From: Paenibacillus monticola
GTDB taxonomy: Bacteria > Bacillota > Bacilli > Paenibacillales > Paenibacillaceae
DNA length: 64,000 nucleotides
Direction: 5' to 3'
Assembly (NCBI RefSeq): GCF_009664975.1
Contig: NZ_WJXB01000002.1
Coordinates: forward strand, 868,001 to 932,000
The notes beneath the pieces were generated by a model. It was not told the DNA's origin. It saw nothing but the letters and a program-made list of their open reading frames with translations, and did no database searches. Made by a program: the position numbers and the translations under genes. Below are positions 36,658 through 45,646 of this stretch, piece after piece; position 1 is the first letter of the stretch, and each line of letters begins with the position of its first letter.

Positions 36658-37155
36658 TTACTCCGCTTTGAAATAAATGGCTGCGATCCGATCATTATTA
36701 TCTTTTACCAGCTTCGCTCTATATCTGGACTGAGGACTGATGTAATAGTCGCCCGCATAAGTGATATCATCTTCGTTTATATAACTGGAAGCATCCCCGT
36801 CCTTGAACTTCCCACTGGAATAATCAAATGCCCGGCAGTTCCCTTTCCCGCTGGGCTTCATACTGAATTCCCTGTACTGTTCAGCGATTGTATAAGGTCT
36901 CTTTATATACAAACAGAAGCCCTGCTGGGACTCATAACGCCGATAAGCCGTCAAGATCTGTGAACCGCTGACAAGCTGGTTATCAAATGCTGAATATTGC
37001 TGTTCCGAGAGTTCCCTGGCCTGTGCTGCCGCTTGACTGTTCGCCAACTCGACAACAGGCTGTGTCTTCCCCCACAGGAACAACCCGGATGAAATAATGG
37101 CCAGTGTGATCAGAATAGATACCGTTGTTTTTAGAAAGCTTGCTATATTCTCCAT
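36658..37155 (-). CDS. Pilin-like protein, diverged paralog
   Basis: 165 residues. Begins MENIASFLKTTVSILITLAI, the same start as the tandem pair but diverged after it, with one helix at about 8-28. The segment ELSEQQYSAFDNQLVSGSQILTAYRRYESQQGF aligns with NQAEFNSYDNKNVSGQDVINAAMRYRG of its neighbours, so the three are paralogs. Two cysteines (GFCLYIKR, KGNCRAF) are present. It follows the TadB-TadC-like gene by about 13 bases. GGAGATACAGGC precedes the ATG. Confidence 0.6.
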   Translation of the reverse strand: MENIASFLKTTVSILITLAIISSGLFLWGKTQPVVELANSQAAAQARELSEQQYSAFDNQLVSGSQILTAYRRYESQQGFCLYIKRPYTIAEQYREFSMKPSGKGNCRAFDYSSGKFKDGDASSYINEDDITYAGDYYISPQSRYRAKLVKDNNDRIAAIYFKAE

Positions 37156-37168
37156 GCCTGTATCTCCT

Positions 37169-39250
37169 TCACATTTTGCCAGTCACAACAGTCAAGTCAC
37201 CCAGCTGCTGGAAGGCCATATAAACGAAGGGAAGCAGTAAATATAAGGTGAACGTCGCCTGCATCGGCAAGAACCCGAATATTTTACCAAGTGTACTTTT
37301 CCTGCTGATTACCTTCTCATAGTGTTCCTTGCGTTGATCCATGGCAAAGGCTCTCTCCGCGTCCATATCATCAAATGCCTTCTTCACCGGGATTAGATCC
37401 GCTGCTACCTGCAAGCGGTCAGCCAACCGTTCAAGCGGTACGAAGCGGGCATCCTCCTTCAGATTCTCAATGGCATTCCATGCTCCCGCTTCATAGTCCA
37501 GCATGCAGCGCAGCAGCTGACGCTCAAAGATGTAGCTGTACCGGTGCAGCCACTCAATCATTTCAAATACGCTCATATTGGGAAATTGAGACAGCATCAT
37601 AGAAAGCGTATTATAGCCATCCACCTCATTCTGCATTTCCCATTTTCTTAGTTGCGTGCGGATCACCAGATATATATCTGGCAAATAGAAGCTCGCTACC
37701 GCCAGCGCAAATGCGAGTAGAAGCTCATACCATTTGTAATACTCCTCGTGATAATGCTCTACACGCTGCATAAGCTGTGTGGCATAAGTATTCTCATCCA
37801 GATTTGCCTGGAGAAACTGCTTGTTCTCCGTTCTTTCCTGAATAAACGTGCCCATCTGATCAGGAGAAAGGTCTTTGGCGACCAGTTCTCCAATCAATGA
37901 TTCCTCAAAGGCATACCGTTCTTTACTCAACATCACTTGAGATTCTGTTTGATTGCCGCCTGTCATAATTTCTTCGTTGGGATGCAGAATATTATGTTTG
38001 ATATTCTCATGTATGGAAAATTGAATAATAACGATCAACAGAAAGGCTAGCACAGCAGCCATGGTTTTCTGTAAATAGTAGGCATGCTGCGAAAGCCCCG
38101 AATTGGCTTCCTTAAGTTTACTGGCAACCTTGAAATAGACGGGCTCATGCTCCCCTGGAGTCACCCTGTCGATCACCTTAAATATCCATTTGTTCTTCAA
38201 GACCCGCTTTAACCATTTGCCTTCATCTTTGATCGCCTTGGTATCTTCGTCTACTCCCTTAAGAATCCGCAAGGCAACAAAGGAGATAACAAAAGTCAAA
38301 TAGAGCAAGATTAATGAGTACATTCCCCAAGCCGAATTATAATAATTGGCGACAATCGGAAACATACTTTCCGCCCAGTTACGGATGGGGTCCAACATAA
38401 ATACTGGTGAAATAGCCACAAATACAATACCGTATAGCAATCGATCAATACGTTCACGCCGATTAATGTCCATATGGATTTCTTCTCTGATATTGCCGAG
38501 CATAGATAAATAAATTGATTTCTCGCCTTTATGGATATCGGCATCCCCATATTCACCTATTTTGAAGCTCACCCCTGCCAATTGTTTCATATAGCGGTTG
38601 GGAGCAATCTCATAATATTGTTGCAGCTCATCTTCCGGATCAACAGCTGCCAGAATCCCTGCAATCTGTCGGGCATGTAAAGCTACTATGGGTTTCGAAC
38701 GTTCTGCTGCATTCTCCAGACTAACCTGCACCATATTCGTCTGGTGGTATTCATGACGGATATCTAGAATCATTGAAGATTGGTCATATAACATCTGCTT
38801 AACTAGACGGCTAATAAAGAGGTCACTAAGAATACCTCCCAGATAAATGGAGACCAGCATAATGGTCGCACGACTAATCCAGGAAGAGGTCCAGAGTAAA
38901 GAGAGCAGCGATATCACAATAATACAGGTGATAATCATCAGGGTCAGCGCAGCCGCGCGGCCTCTGATCATGATTTCGTTGCCAGCATGGATCATCGTAA
39001 GACGTGCGCGCATCTGATGAAGCAGTTTTTTTACCAGCGGCAGTTCATCCAAGATGGGGTATGCCTTCTGAGCTTGTTCTATCCATCTTCGTTCTTTTTT
39101 TCTGGATGGAAGCAGGGCTTTCAAGCGTCTTTGCTCCTGGTACTGAGTGCCCTTTAATTTACTCTGCACAATGCTTAGCAGGATAAGCAGCAGTGCAAGC
39201 ACAGCTGTCAATGATCCTAAAATAATCAACGATATCGTTTGTAGACTCAT
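37169..39250 (-). CDS. Fused TadB-TadC-like inner-membrane platform protein
   Basis: About 693 residues from an ATG at 39250 whose ATGA overlaps the stop of the TadA-like gene; GGGGG lies 8 bases before. The earlier TTG at 39265 has no ribosome site. Several hydrophobic segments occur (about 6-26, 105-150, 265-330, 390-410, 505-530, 650-675). The pattern of two membrane pairs flanking soluble helical blocks suggests two type II secretion F domains in tandem, i.e. TadB and TadC in one chain; each alone is about 300 residues. GspF/TadB/C proteins form the membrane platform turned by the TadA ATPase. The second half ends near YLLLPFVYMAFQQLGDL. Confidence 0.7.
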   Translation of the reverse strand: MSLQTISLIILGSLTAVLALLLILLSIVQSKLKGTQYQEQRRLKALLPSRKKERRWIEQAQKAYPILDELPLVKKLLHQMRARLTMIHAGNEIMIRGRAAALTLMIITCIIVISLLSLLWTSSWISRATIMLVSIYLGGILSDLFISRLVKQMLYDQSSMILDIRHEYHQTNMVQVSLENAAERSKPIVALHARQIAGILAAVDPEDELQQYYEIAPNRYMKQLAGVSFKIGEYGDADIHKGEKSIYLSMLGNIREEIHMDINRRERIDRLLYGIVFVAISPVFMLDPIRNWAESMFPIVANYYNSAWGMYSLILLYLTFVISFVALRILKGVDEDTKAIKDEGKWLKRVLKNKWIFKVIDRVTPGEHEPVYFKVASKLKEANSGLSQHAYYLQKTMAAVLAFLLIVIIQFSIHENIKHNILHPNEEIMTGGNQTESQVMLSKERYAFEESLIGELVAKDLSPDQMGTFIQERTENKQFLQANLDENTYATQLMQRVEHYHEEYYKWYELLLAFALAVASFYLPDIYLVIRTQLRKWEMQNEVDGYNTLSMMLSQFPNMSVFEMIEWLHRYSYIFERQLLRCMLDYEAGAWNAIENLKEDARFVPLERLADRLQVAADLIPVKKAFDDMDAERAFAMDQRKEHYEKVISRKSTLGKIFGFLPMQATFTLYLLLPFVYMAFQQLGDLTVVTGKM

Positions 39251-41103
39251 GCGGACTGCCCCCAATACTCTCCGAGGAAGGCTTCGAACTGCACCGCATC
39301 GTCTGAGTCCATATTTTTCAGCATCTCCTCAATCTTCCTATTGCTGATAGGATGCTTGGCCACATACTCTCCGGATTCCCACACAATGATATCCTTGTAT
39401 TCATAAGAACGCCGGTCTGTCATCCGGCCAAAGTATTCGGTCATCGTATCCATAAAAGCATCCAGCTTATCCGCTATATTCTCCGGATCTTTGTAATGCT
39501 GCGGATATTCGAACTGGGAGTCAGCCGGTATAATCTCAGTAATCCGTTCGATGTATCTTTTGCCTGCACGCAGCACCAGATGAACATTGAATCCGAGCGC
39601 TTCAACCACTTGCATCTCAGCAATCTTCTCGTTGCTAAAGGCTCCCGATGCGATAAGACTGTTGCGCAGAGCGCTAACCAGGTTAGCCAAGGTTTTACCG
39701 TGATGGGTAAACAAGGTATATTCGGAGGCTACTTGGGCGGCCTGAATAACATAGCTGACAACACTATGGGTAGCCGCTTCCCCGACGATATTCACTGCTC
39801 CATCGGTTTTCTTTTGTACATCCAGACCGTCTTGTCCACTTACTGTAGGTGTTTCTCTGAACGATAAAATATTTTTGCTCGGATACATTTTTCTAGCCCA
39901 GATTTCGAATGAACTCTCCTGTATACGAATGTTCTTGGCATCTATATATTTAATCATTGCCTTTAGAAGTGTTGTCTTCCCTGAGCCTTGTCTGCCGGTG
40001 ATTGCTGTTACCTGATGACCCAGGATAAGAAACACAAGCATGTTTATCGCAAGTGGTGCGCCTTGATCCAGAATCTGCTGATCCAGCTCCACCAATGAGT
40101 CATTAAATTTGCGGACAAAAAAGGCCCAGCTTTCTGCCATCTTGGGTCGAACAACCACTACCCGACTGCCATCAGCCATATCATTAATGATATAACCCTT
40201 GGATTCATTTAGTTGTCCCGGATTTCCGAACCCATAAATATTTTGGCAGACTCGCTTAAGCTCCTGCTCCGAACCAAAGCTTAAAAATTCCAGATGAAGC
40301 GACTTCCCGTGGTAAAAAGTCCACACAGCATCATACGATTGTGGAATTAGATGCTGCTGTTTTGTATATTCCAGGAAGTCGGTCGTTTGCACTACATCCG
40401 GGGGCATACCGCTTGTTCCTCCATTAATACCGTCAATGTTCTGGTCCCGAAGCTCGTCAATCACTCCAAGCCCCTTATACACCTGATAAGCCCGCTGCAC
40501 GATAATTTCAATCTTATCCTGAACAGACAGTCTTGGTTTCTCGGCATTGTAGATGCTGCGAATCTGCTCTTCAGTAATCTGGTAGCCCTTGGAGCCATCA
40601 GACAGTCTGTGAAGTGTGTCGAGATTATATTTGCCTACCATCACATTGAACGCTTCTTGCCCATGTGTGTTCTTAAAGACATGAAGTAGAATATCGAAGC
40701 AATCCTGTGAAGTAAGCCTTGTAGTCTGACTGAAGCTTATAATCTTATCCACATTGCTCTCATCCAGCCCATAGGTTTGCACAAGCAGATCTTTCATATA
40801 TAATTTCACGTATTTCTTAGCTGATAAATCTCCGTGCATACAGCTTCTAAGTGCCTTCTGCAGTTCCCTCCGGCGAGCCTTACGGCGATTATATTCAACC
40901 TCATTCGGGCTTCCTTCATAAAGAGAGGAGGCCATAATCTCCTCAAAGGCCTGTCTTATAAAAAGCACAATTTCATTCATATCATATTTCAACTGATTGG
41001 ACGATGGAGCCGATTCTTTATGTCTGTTAAGCCACAAGAATACAAACACACCGATTGCGATCAAGACAACCAATATAAGGATCAGATTAATCATCATCAT
41101 CAT
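39247..41103 (-). CDS. TadA/CpaF-like secretion ATPase with N-terminal membrane helix
   Basis: 618 residues. Walker A GRQGSGKTTLLKAM near residue 366, then downstream FRETPTVSGQDGLDVQKKTDGAVNIVGEA and YTLFTHHGKTLANLVSALR as in CpaF/TadA hexameric ATPases that power type II/IV-type pilus assembly. Unusually, residues 3-24 are a hydrophobic helix (INLILILVVLIAIGVFVFLW), so it may be membrane-tethered. Four Met codons in a row (41103-41092) start the gene inside the last codons of the MinD-like gene (17-base overlap, GATGATGAT read in two frames). ATP hydrolysis would drive assembly or export. It is close to TadB-TadC-like and TadZ-like genes. Confidence 0.82.
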   Translation of the reverse strand: MMMMINLILILVVLIAIGVFVFLWLNRHKESAPSSNQLKYDMNEIVLFIRQAFEEIMASSLYEGSPNEVEYNRRKARRRELQKALRSCMHGDLSAKKYVKLYMKDLLVQTYGLDESNVDKIISFSQTTRLTSQDCFDILLHVFKNTHGQEAFNVMVGKYNLDTLHRLSDGSKGYQITEEQIRSIYNAEKPRLSVQDKIEIIVQRAYQVYKGLGVIDELRDQNIDGINGGTSGMPPDVVQTTDFLEYTKQQHLIPQSYDAVWTFYHGKSLHLEFLSFGSEQELKRVCQNIYGFGNPGQLNESKGYIINDMADGSRVVVVRPKMAESWAFFVRKFNDSLVELDQQILDQGAPLAINMLVFLILGHQVTAITGRQGSGKTTLLKAMIKYIDAKNIRIQESSFEIWARKMYPSKNILSFRETPTVSGQDGLDVQKKTDGAVNIVGEAATHSVVSYVIQAAQVASEYTLFTHHGKTLANLVSALRNSLIASGAFSNEKIAEMQVVEALGFNVHLVLRAGKRYIERITEIIPADSQFEYPQHYKDPENIADKLDAFMDTMTEYFGRMTDRRSYEYKDIIVWESGEYVAKHPISNRKIEEMLKNMDSDDAVQFEAFLGEYWGQSA

Positions 41104-41920
41104 CCAATTCTGATACGGGAGAGATTTCCAGTGCCTGAAGAATTAGCTGTCCCATATGGCGCACCGCTCCGGTAAAGTATTCATCTTCACTAAACTCTAG
41201 AAAACGGGATTTAGCCTCTCTTGCCTTCAGCATAAACTGAACAATTTGCTGCTCGTTCTGAGCATCCATGTAACGGATATGGTGCGGAATATAACCTATC
41301 TCTTTTTTCTTAAGATCATATTGTTTAATGATTCTGTCCTTGTTTAACCTGGAACTGCTCTCATAGGAGCCCAGACAGTACAGAACCGGTTTGCCCGCTG
41401 GAATAGGTACTGTGTTATTCTTCGAGAAATACGAATCAAGATTCACCCGATTCTGATTCAGGTTAACAACAACCAGATCCGCTTGCTCCATAACCAGTGA
41501 GATCACCTCCAGGTTATCCTCAGAGGAAATATCCACAAACATCAAGTCATAAAACCGTCTATAATCCTTAAAAATATGCGGCAAGAGCAATTTGGTGGCC
41601 TGCCCCTCTTTGCTAGTTGATCCCCCCAACATTTCTAAACGGTCTTTAAGAATGGATTCCGCATGATCTCTAATCCCCTCAGGAGTAAGCATTCCACATT
41701 GTACTAGTCTCTCGATTGCATCCATCCCACCTGAAGTACGCGTAGATTGGGCGGGCGGTCTTGTCTGGGCAAATACATACTCCAGTGCCCCTTGTTCCAA
41801 ATGCGTGTGTGTCATTAACACTCGGATATGATTATCCAGCGCTATTGTTGTCGCAATAGCCGCCATATTCGAAGTAGTTCTTCCCTGTCCATGGGCAGGT
41901 CCCCAAAAAGCTACAAGCAC
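41087..41920 (-). CDS. MinD/TadZ-like ATPase with deviant Walker A
   Basis: About 277 residues from a GTG at 41920, chosen because GGGGG lies 8 bases before it; a GTG at 41953 would overlap the previous gene. The start reads VLVAFWGPAHGQGRTTSNMAAI, a P-loop in which the usual lysine is replaced by arginine (GQGRTT). The rest has MinD-like features: LMFVDISSEDN, ADLVVVNLNQNRVN, and IGYIPHHIRYMDA. TadZ/CpaE proteins position Tad machinery at the membrane. It ends in four or five Asp residues that overlap the start of the TadA-like gene. Whether it hydrolyses ATP is doubtful given the R. Confidence 0.72.
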   Translation of the reverse strand: MLVAFWGPAHGQGRTTSNMAAIATTIALDNHIRVLMTHTHLEQGALEYVFAQTRPPAQSTRTSGGMDAIERLVQCGMLTPEGIRDHAESILKDRLEMLGGSTSKEGQATKLLLPHIFKDYRRFYDLMFVDISSEDNLEVISLVMEQADLVVVNLNQNRVNLDSYFSKNNTVPIPAGKPVLYCLGSYESSSRLNKDRIIKQYDLKKKEIGYIPHHIRYMDAQNEQQIVQFMLKAREAKSRFLEFSEDEYFTGAVRHMGQLILQALEISPVSELDDDDD

Positions 41921-41925
41921 ATTAA

Positions 41926-42504
41926 CTACCCCCGTTTCCTTGCATACTGCCACAGCCTCTTGATGTCAACCTTTGGAACATTGCAGAATTCCACCAAAAA
42001 ATCATTTACAGCTTCGGCAAAATCTTTATCTACCTTGAGATTTACTCTTCCATCATGAACCCAATCTATCTTTCTCTCCGGACTGCTGATGTAACTGATT
42101 TGGGAAGAAATCACCGGATAATATCTGTCAATATACTTCAATCCAAGACCGCATTCTTCTTCAATAACAAGCAATACAGCCGGCATACGTTTCTGATTAA
42201 GCAGCAGATCCACATTCTCCATAGCTTGACGTTCATAGGTTGTTGCATAAGCCACAACCTCGTCTTCAAGACCTTCCGGATAACCGTGATGCCAATCGTA
42301 TAGAACAATTTCCGGTTTCACGGTTGCTGAAGAATCCGCTATTTTCACACCGGATACTTCTCCTTCAAAATACTGATAATGTCTGCTGTTGTCCGATATT
42401 ATCATGACTTCATTGTTGAAATAATTCTTCAATAAGACAGCTGCTACAAGCATAAAGTCGTGCTTCTCGCACTCCCCCGCGACAACAATGTTCAAGTCTG
42501 TCAC
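41926..42504 (-). CDS. Unknown alpha/beta protein of the Tad-like region
   Basis: 192 residues. Begins TDLNIVVAGECEKHDFMLVAAVLLKNYF, the style of a Rossmann/P-loop fold lacking a Walker A. The C-terminus resembles the winged or MinD-tail region seen in CpaE-like proteins, but I recognise no family. Starts by ATGA overlap with the SAF-domain gene and runs straight into the MinD-like gene, so it may be a partner or inactive relative of it. No membrane segment, probably cytoplasmic. Confidence 0.5.
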   Translation of the reverse strand: MTDLNIVVAGECEKHDFMLVAAVLLKNYFNNEVMIISDNSRHYQYFEGEVSGVKIADSSATVKPEIVLYDWHHGYPEGLEDEVVAYATTYERQAMENVDLLLNQKRMPAVLLVIEEECGLGLKYIDRYYPVISSQISYISSPERKIDWVHDGRVNLKVDKDFAEAVNDFLVEFCNVPKVDIKRLWQYARKRG

Positions 42505-43535
42505 TCTCCTTCCAGCAAGCTATCATCTGTTGTGGTATTACCTTGTACCTCGGGTGAACCCTTATCAACACTTGAATCGACCGGCACTTGATTAGTTTGA
42601 TCTATAATGCCATTCACGGATTGACTATTGTCCGCTTCAACCGCAGTAGATCCCTGTACAGCCTTTCTTTCGATCACTCCGCTGCCACTTGGAGCCTGGG
42701 CTCCAACATGAATTTCATTGCCATCCTTGATAGCTTCCAAGCGCTTCTCCAGTTCAGTCCGAATTTGCGCAGCAAGGCTCCATTTTGCCTGATCGATAAT
42801 TAGCGGATTATCTTTAATTACTCTTAATACATCCAGGTTGGGTACATAATTGGCCTCCGGTTCAGGCTGCAGCTCTGGCTCTACGTATTGTTTCATGTAC
42901 AACTCTGCATTGTTAATATAAGCATCTACAAGCGCTGCCTGCAGCATTTGCATCTCTTCTTCATCATCATTAAAAAATGTATATTGATTCGCCAGATCCA
43001 CATCCTCCAGCGACTTCTTTCCAACGACTATGTAATCTTCACCATTAGGAAAAACAATCCGAATATCTACGACATCCCGTTTAGTCAAACGAAGCGGAAG
43101 CTTGATGTATTGTGTCTCTTCTTTCCGTTCTGACGGGTCCAACCTCTCTTCATCCCGTACCATCTCAGTAGTTAATGCTGTACCAGGCATAGCGTCAATT
43201 TTCAGATATTTGCCTACAATCAATTTGGACTCACTGATCAAATTGTCAGGAGACGAAAATTTAGGAAGCTTCTCTTCCATAACATCCGATTCCGTGATTG
43301 CTTCTCCTGCGAGCTTGGAGGATACAAGCACATAAGCGGTTTGGGATTGATCCATATAACGCTGCAGAACCTCGTCTTTATCCGTTAGCTGTTCTTCATA
43401 AGATACCCGTTCATCGATAAGCTTTGCATTGTAGTGTCGATAGGTTGCAAACCATACACCCGATGTAATGACGGCAACAAGACAACCTGAAATAATCGAA
43501 TATCTCAATATTTTTTTACTCTTGCGTACTGCCAC
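42501..43535 (-). CDS. CpaB/RcpC-like SAF-domain membrane protein
   Basis: 344 residues from a GTG with AGGTC before it. One N-terminal helix (YSIISGCLVAVITSGVWF, about 12-30). A SAF-like domain follows: YVLVSSKLAGEAITESDV, then LPKFSSPDNLIS and KYLKIDAMPGTALTTEMV (about 68-125), as in CpaB/RcpC/FlgA proteins of Tad and flagellar systems. The C-terminal region is low-complexity with many Asp, Ser, Gly. In Gram-negative bacteria CpaB sits in the periplasm with the secretin; here there is no outer membrane, so it probably acts outside the membrane in the wall zone. Downstream genes are Tad-like. Confidence 0.75.
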   Translation of the reverse strand: MAVRKSKKILRYSIISGCLVAVITSGVWFATYRHYNAKLIDERVSYEEQLTDKDEVLQRYMDQSQTAYVLVSSKLAGEAITESDVMEEKLPKFSSPDNLISESKLIVGKYLKIDAMPGTALTTEMVRDEERLDPSERKEETQYIKLPLRLTKRDVVDIRIVFPNGEDYIVVGKKSLEDVDLANQYTFFNDDEEEMQMLQAALVDAYINNAELYMKQYVEPELQPEPEANYVPNLDVLRVIKDNPLIIDQAKWSLAAQIRTELEKRLEAIKDGNEIHVGAQAPSGSGVIERKAVQGSTAVEADNSQSVNGIIDQTNQVPVDSSVDKGSPEVQGNTTTDDSLLEGE

Positions 43536-43556
43536 TTCATGACCTCATTTCCATCC

Positions 43557-43901
43557 CTATTTAATGTTGCCTGTCTTTTTTGGTGCTGCCGCTGCTGCAG
43601 CCCGCTCATTGGCTTGTCTCTGAGCTTCCCTAACTCTTGCTGCCTCCACCCGTTCTTCCTCTACCTGCAATTTATCTGCATATCTCAGCATTCCAGATTC
43701 AATCTGTGCGATGGTTTCCTTGAATAAGTTCATTTTCTTAATCCATTCCCCGCAGTGTTGCTTAAACTCTTCCCCGCCTAAATCGACCCAATAATCAGAC
43801 AATCCTGCGATAGCCCCAGTCATTTTGTCACTGCACTCCTGGGCTGGAGGCAATAATTTATGGCAATCAAAAGCAATACCTCTAACCGTTCCTGAATTCA
43901 T
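43557..43901 (-). CDS. WXG100-like protein of the EssC operon
   Basis: 114 residues, no signal peptide, two long helices around a turn YWVDLGGEEF (about 37-46), a W-x-x-x-GG variant of the WXG turn. The C-terminal tail is rich in Glu, Arg and Ala. Size and turn fit ESAT-6/WXG100 proteins, which are both substrates and partners of EssC. It is in the same operon as the EssC-like ATPase, between the TadZ-like membrane protein and the SAF-domain protein. GGAGG site before the ATG. Likely a core secreted subunit. Confidence 0.65.
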   Translation of the reverse strand: MNSGTVRGIAFDCHKLLPPAQECSDKMTGAIAGLSDYWVDLGGEEFKQHCGEWIKKMNLFKETIAQIESGMLRYADKLQVEEERVEAARVREAQRQANERAAAAAAPKKTGNIK

Positions 43902-43922
43902 ATTCAGCCTCCAAATGTTGAA

Positions 43923-45344
43923 TTATCGGCTTTCCGGAACAAAAGAGAATCCGATTCCGATTAGTAACAAAGTGACAAATAGAACAGCACCCGCTATTCC
44001 CCAGAGCAGCGTCTGTTTGCGAAAAAGCTTTTTTTGGATAGACAGCAGCCTCATCACCCATTCGACAGCTGTTTTATCCGGATAGAGTGGATCTTGATGT
44101 ACGGGAATCAAGGTTGCCTGTATCTCTACAAAATCCTTCTTCAGCATTTGCAGCACTTCCTGATGCCCATTTTCCAGCAGCAGCCTGCACCGTTTGCGTT
44201 CAAAGGGATTAAGGGTATTCAGCTTCTCTTTGAGCAGCTCATACTTCCACATTGCCCCGTTCCCCACCATCATGGGGATTTGCGAGTTCCACCAGAGCTC
44301 CAGCCCACTGATTCCTTTTCGTTCATGATGAATATCAACCCAGAGAATAATATGAGTGAAATTGCTCGCCAGCAGTTCAGAGATGTCCCACGAGTAACCT
44401 CTCCGGTAAAACGTTACGCCTTCATACTCGAACATATTAGAAGAGGAGTCCTCCTTCTCACCGTCAAATACAATTTGTTCGAGAGAGCTGATCTCAGGTC
44501 GATCATCCCCACATACTAGCGGTTTCCAACCCAAGTCTGCAAGACTTGCCGCCAACAAGAAAGCTGCTGCTCCCACATCCTCTTCGCCGCCAACACCGCA
44601 AATGCCGATGACGAGCGGCACATGGCCGCCGAGAATTCTCCCTCCCACCGCTGATGCAGCGGGAACCTCCTGGGGTATCATCTGTTCCAAGCGCTCACGA
44701 ATCGCTGCATCGGATATAGCTGGCGGTTCTGTCCTGGCTGGCGGTCTTGGTCTTGATGGTACCGATCCGCCAGCAGCAGTTGCATTCGATTTGGGTCCCG
44801 AAGCAGACTGTGGACGGGTAAGTGATTCCACCTGCCTCGCCGGAGCAGATACGGGCTCCTCTACAGTTGGTATTGGAGTATTTGACGCTGATGACCCTCT
44901 AAATGAGAAAAGGCCTTTCTTTTTACCGAGAATACTGTAGTAATCCCTTGTTGTTTTCTTCTCCCTGATCCAGTTCAGCAGATCGTCGCCCCGAAATTCA
45001 GTTGTGAACTGAAGATCGTGAATATTCATGTTCACCATGGCACGTATAAATTCAATATCCGTCTGCAGCGCAGGATCCAATTGGACAATTAGCCGAGTAG
45101 CTTTCAGATATTTGCGGATCAGTGTCATGAACCCGATAATATCAGCCGACCTCACCGGAGTGCCTAATCCTGCACCTCCCTCCATAATGACTATGGAAGA
45201 GGGGTCTACTTCCTTACTGCTAAAACCGCTAATAAAACTATGTAGAGTTGAGTGTTTACCGGAAATCACATATCCTTCATTCTCAAGTGTTCGGGATAGA
45301 AGCAAAATGAGTTCAGGGGAACAGACTAAATGTACACTTTTCAT
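43923..45344 (-). CDS. TadZ/CpaE-like protein with C-terminal membrane helix
   Basis: 473 residues. N-terminal about 130 residues resemble a degenerate receiver-like domain (HLVCSPELILLLSRTLENEG ... MNIHDLQF) as in CpaE/TadZ. A Pro/Ser-rich linker (about 150-215) leads to a MinD-like domain whose P-loop is degenerate (IGICGVGGEEDVGAAAFLLA, GVGGEED rather than GKT). The chain ends with a single helix (LLWGIAGAVLFVTLLLIGIGF, about 445-466) and a short tail. Canonical CpaE has no membrane helix; here the helix would fix the machine at the membrane, perhaps taking over the role of EssB/YukC, which is not seen in this operon (inference). AAAGGAGG site. Confidence 0.65.
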   Translation of the reverse strand: MKSVHLVCSPELILLLSRTLENEGYVISGKHSTLHSFISGFSSKEVDPSSIVIMEGGAGLGTPVRSADIIGFMTLIRKYLKATRLIVQLDPALQTDIEFIRAMVNMNIHDLQFTTEFRGDDLLNWIREKKTTRDYYSILGKKKGLFSFRGSSASNTPIPTVEEPVSAPARQVESLTRPQSASGPKSNATAAGGSVPSRPRPPARTEPPAISDAAIRERLEQMIPQEVPAASAVGGRILGGHVPLVIGICGVGGEEDVGAAAFLLAASLADLGWKPLVCGDDRPEISSLEQIVFDGEKEDSSSNMFEYEGVTFYRRGYSWDISELLASNFTHIILWVDIHHERKGISGLELWWNSQIPMMVGNGAMWKYELLKEKLNTLNPFERKRCRLLLENGHQEVLQMLKKDFVEIQATLIPVHQDPLYPDKTAVEWVMRLLSIQKKLFRKQTLLWGIAGAVLFVTLLLIGIGFSFVPESR

Positions 45345-45372
45345 AGGTATCCTCCTTTACAAATCCATATAC

Positions 45373-45624
45373 TCAATAGGGCAAAATCCGAATAATGGCT
45401 CCGTCTCCCTGGATAACCTCAGCTAATACAACGTGATGCTCAAGCTCCGTCCACTCCTCACCAGTACTGCTGACCTCACATCTAAATTTCCAGTGATCCG
45501 GAAGCCAATGCACGCTCTTCAATAGTTCCAGACATTCCCCCGCTGAAATAGAGAGGGAAATGTCCAAATCTATAACTTTCTCTACCTCACCTTTAAACAC
45601 AAAAGTTGTTAGTGCAGCTGTCAT
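45373..45624 (-). CDS. YukD/EsaB-like ubiquitin-fold protein
   Basis: 83 residues, no membrane segment. Length and pattern (alternating strands, central helix SISAGECLELLKSVH, end GDGAIIRILPY) fit the ubiquitin-like YukD/EsaB family found in type VIIb secretion loci, where it is a cytosolic core or regulatory component. GGAGGAG precedes the ATG. It sits between the TadZ-like gene and the 232-residue gene, close to EssC, as in yuk/ess operons. Sequence is too short for certainty. Confidence 0.6.
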   Translation of the reverse strand: MTAALTTFVFKGEVEKVIDLDISLSISAGECLELLKSVHWLPDHWKFRCEVSSTGEEWTELEHHVVLAEVIQGDGAIIRILPY

Positions 45625-45646
45625 CTTCTGCTCCTCCCCGTGAAAG

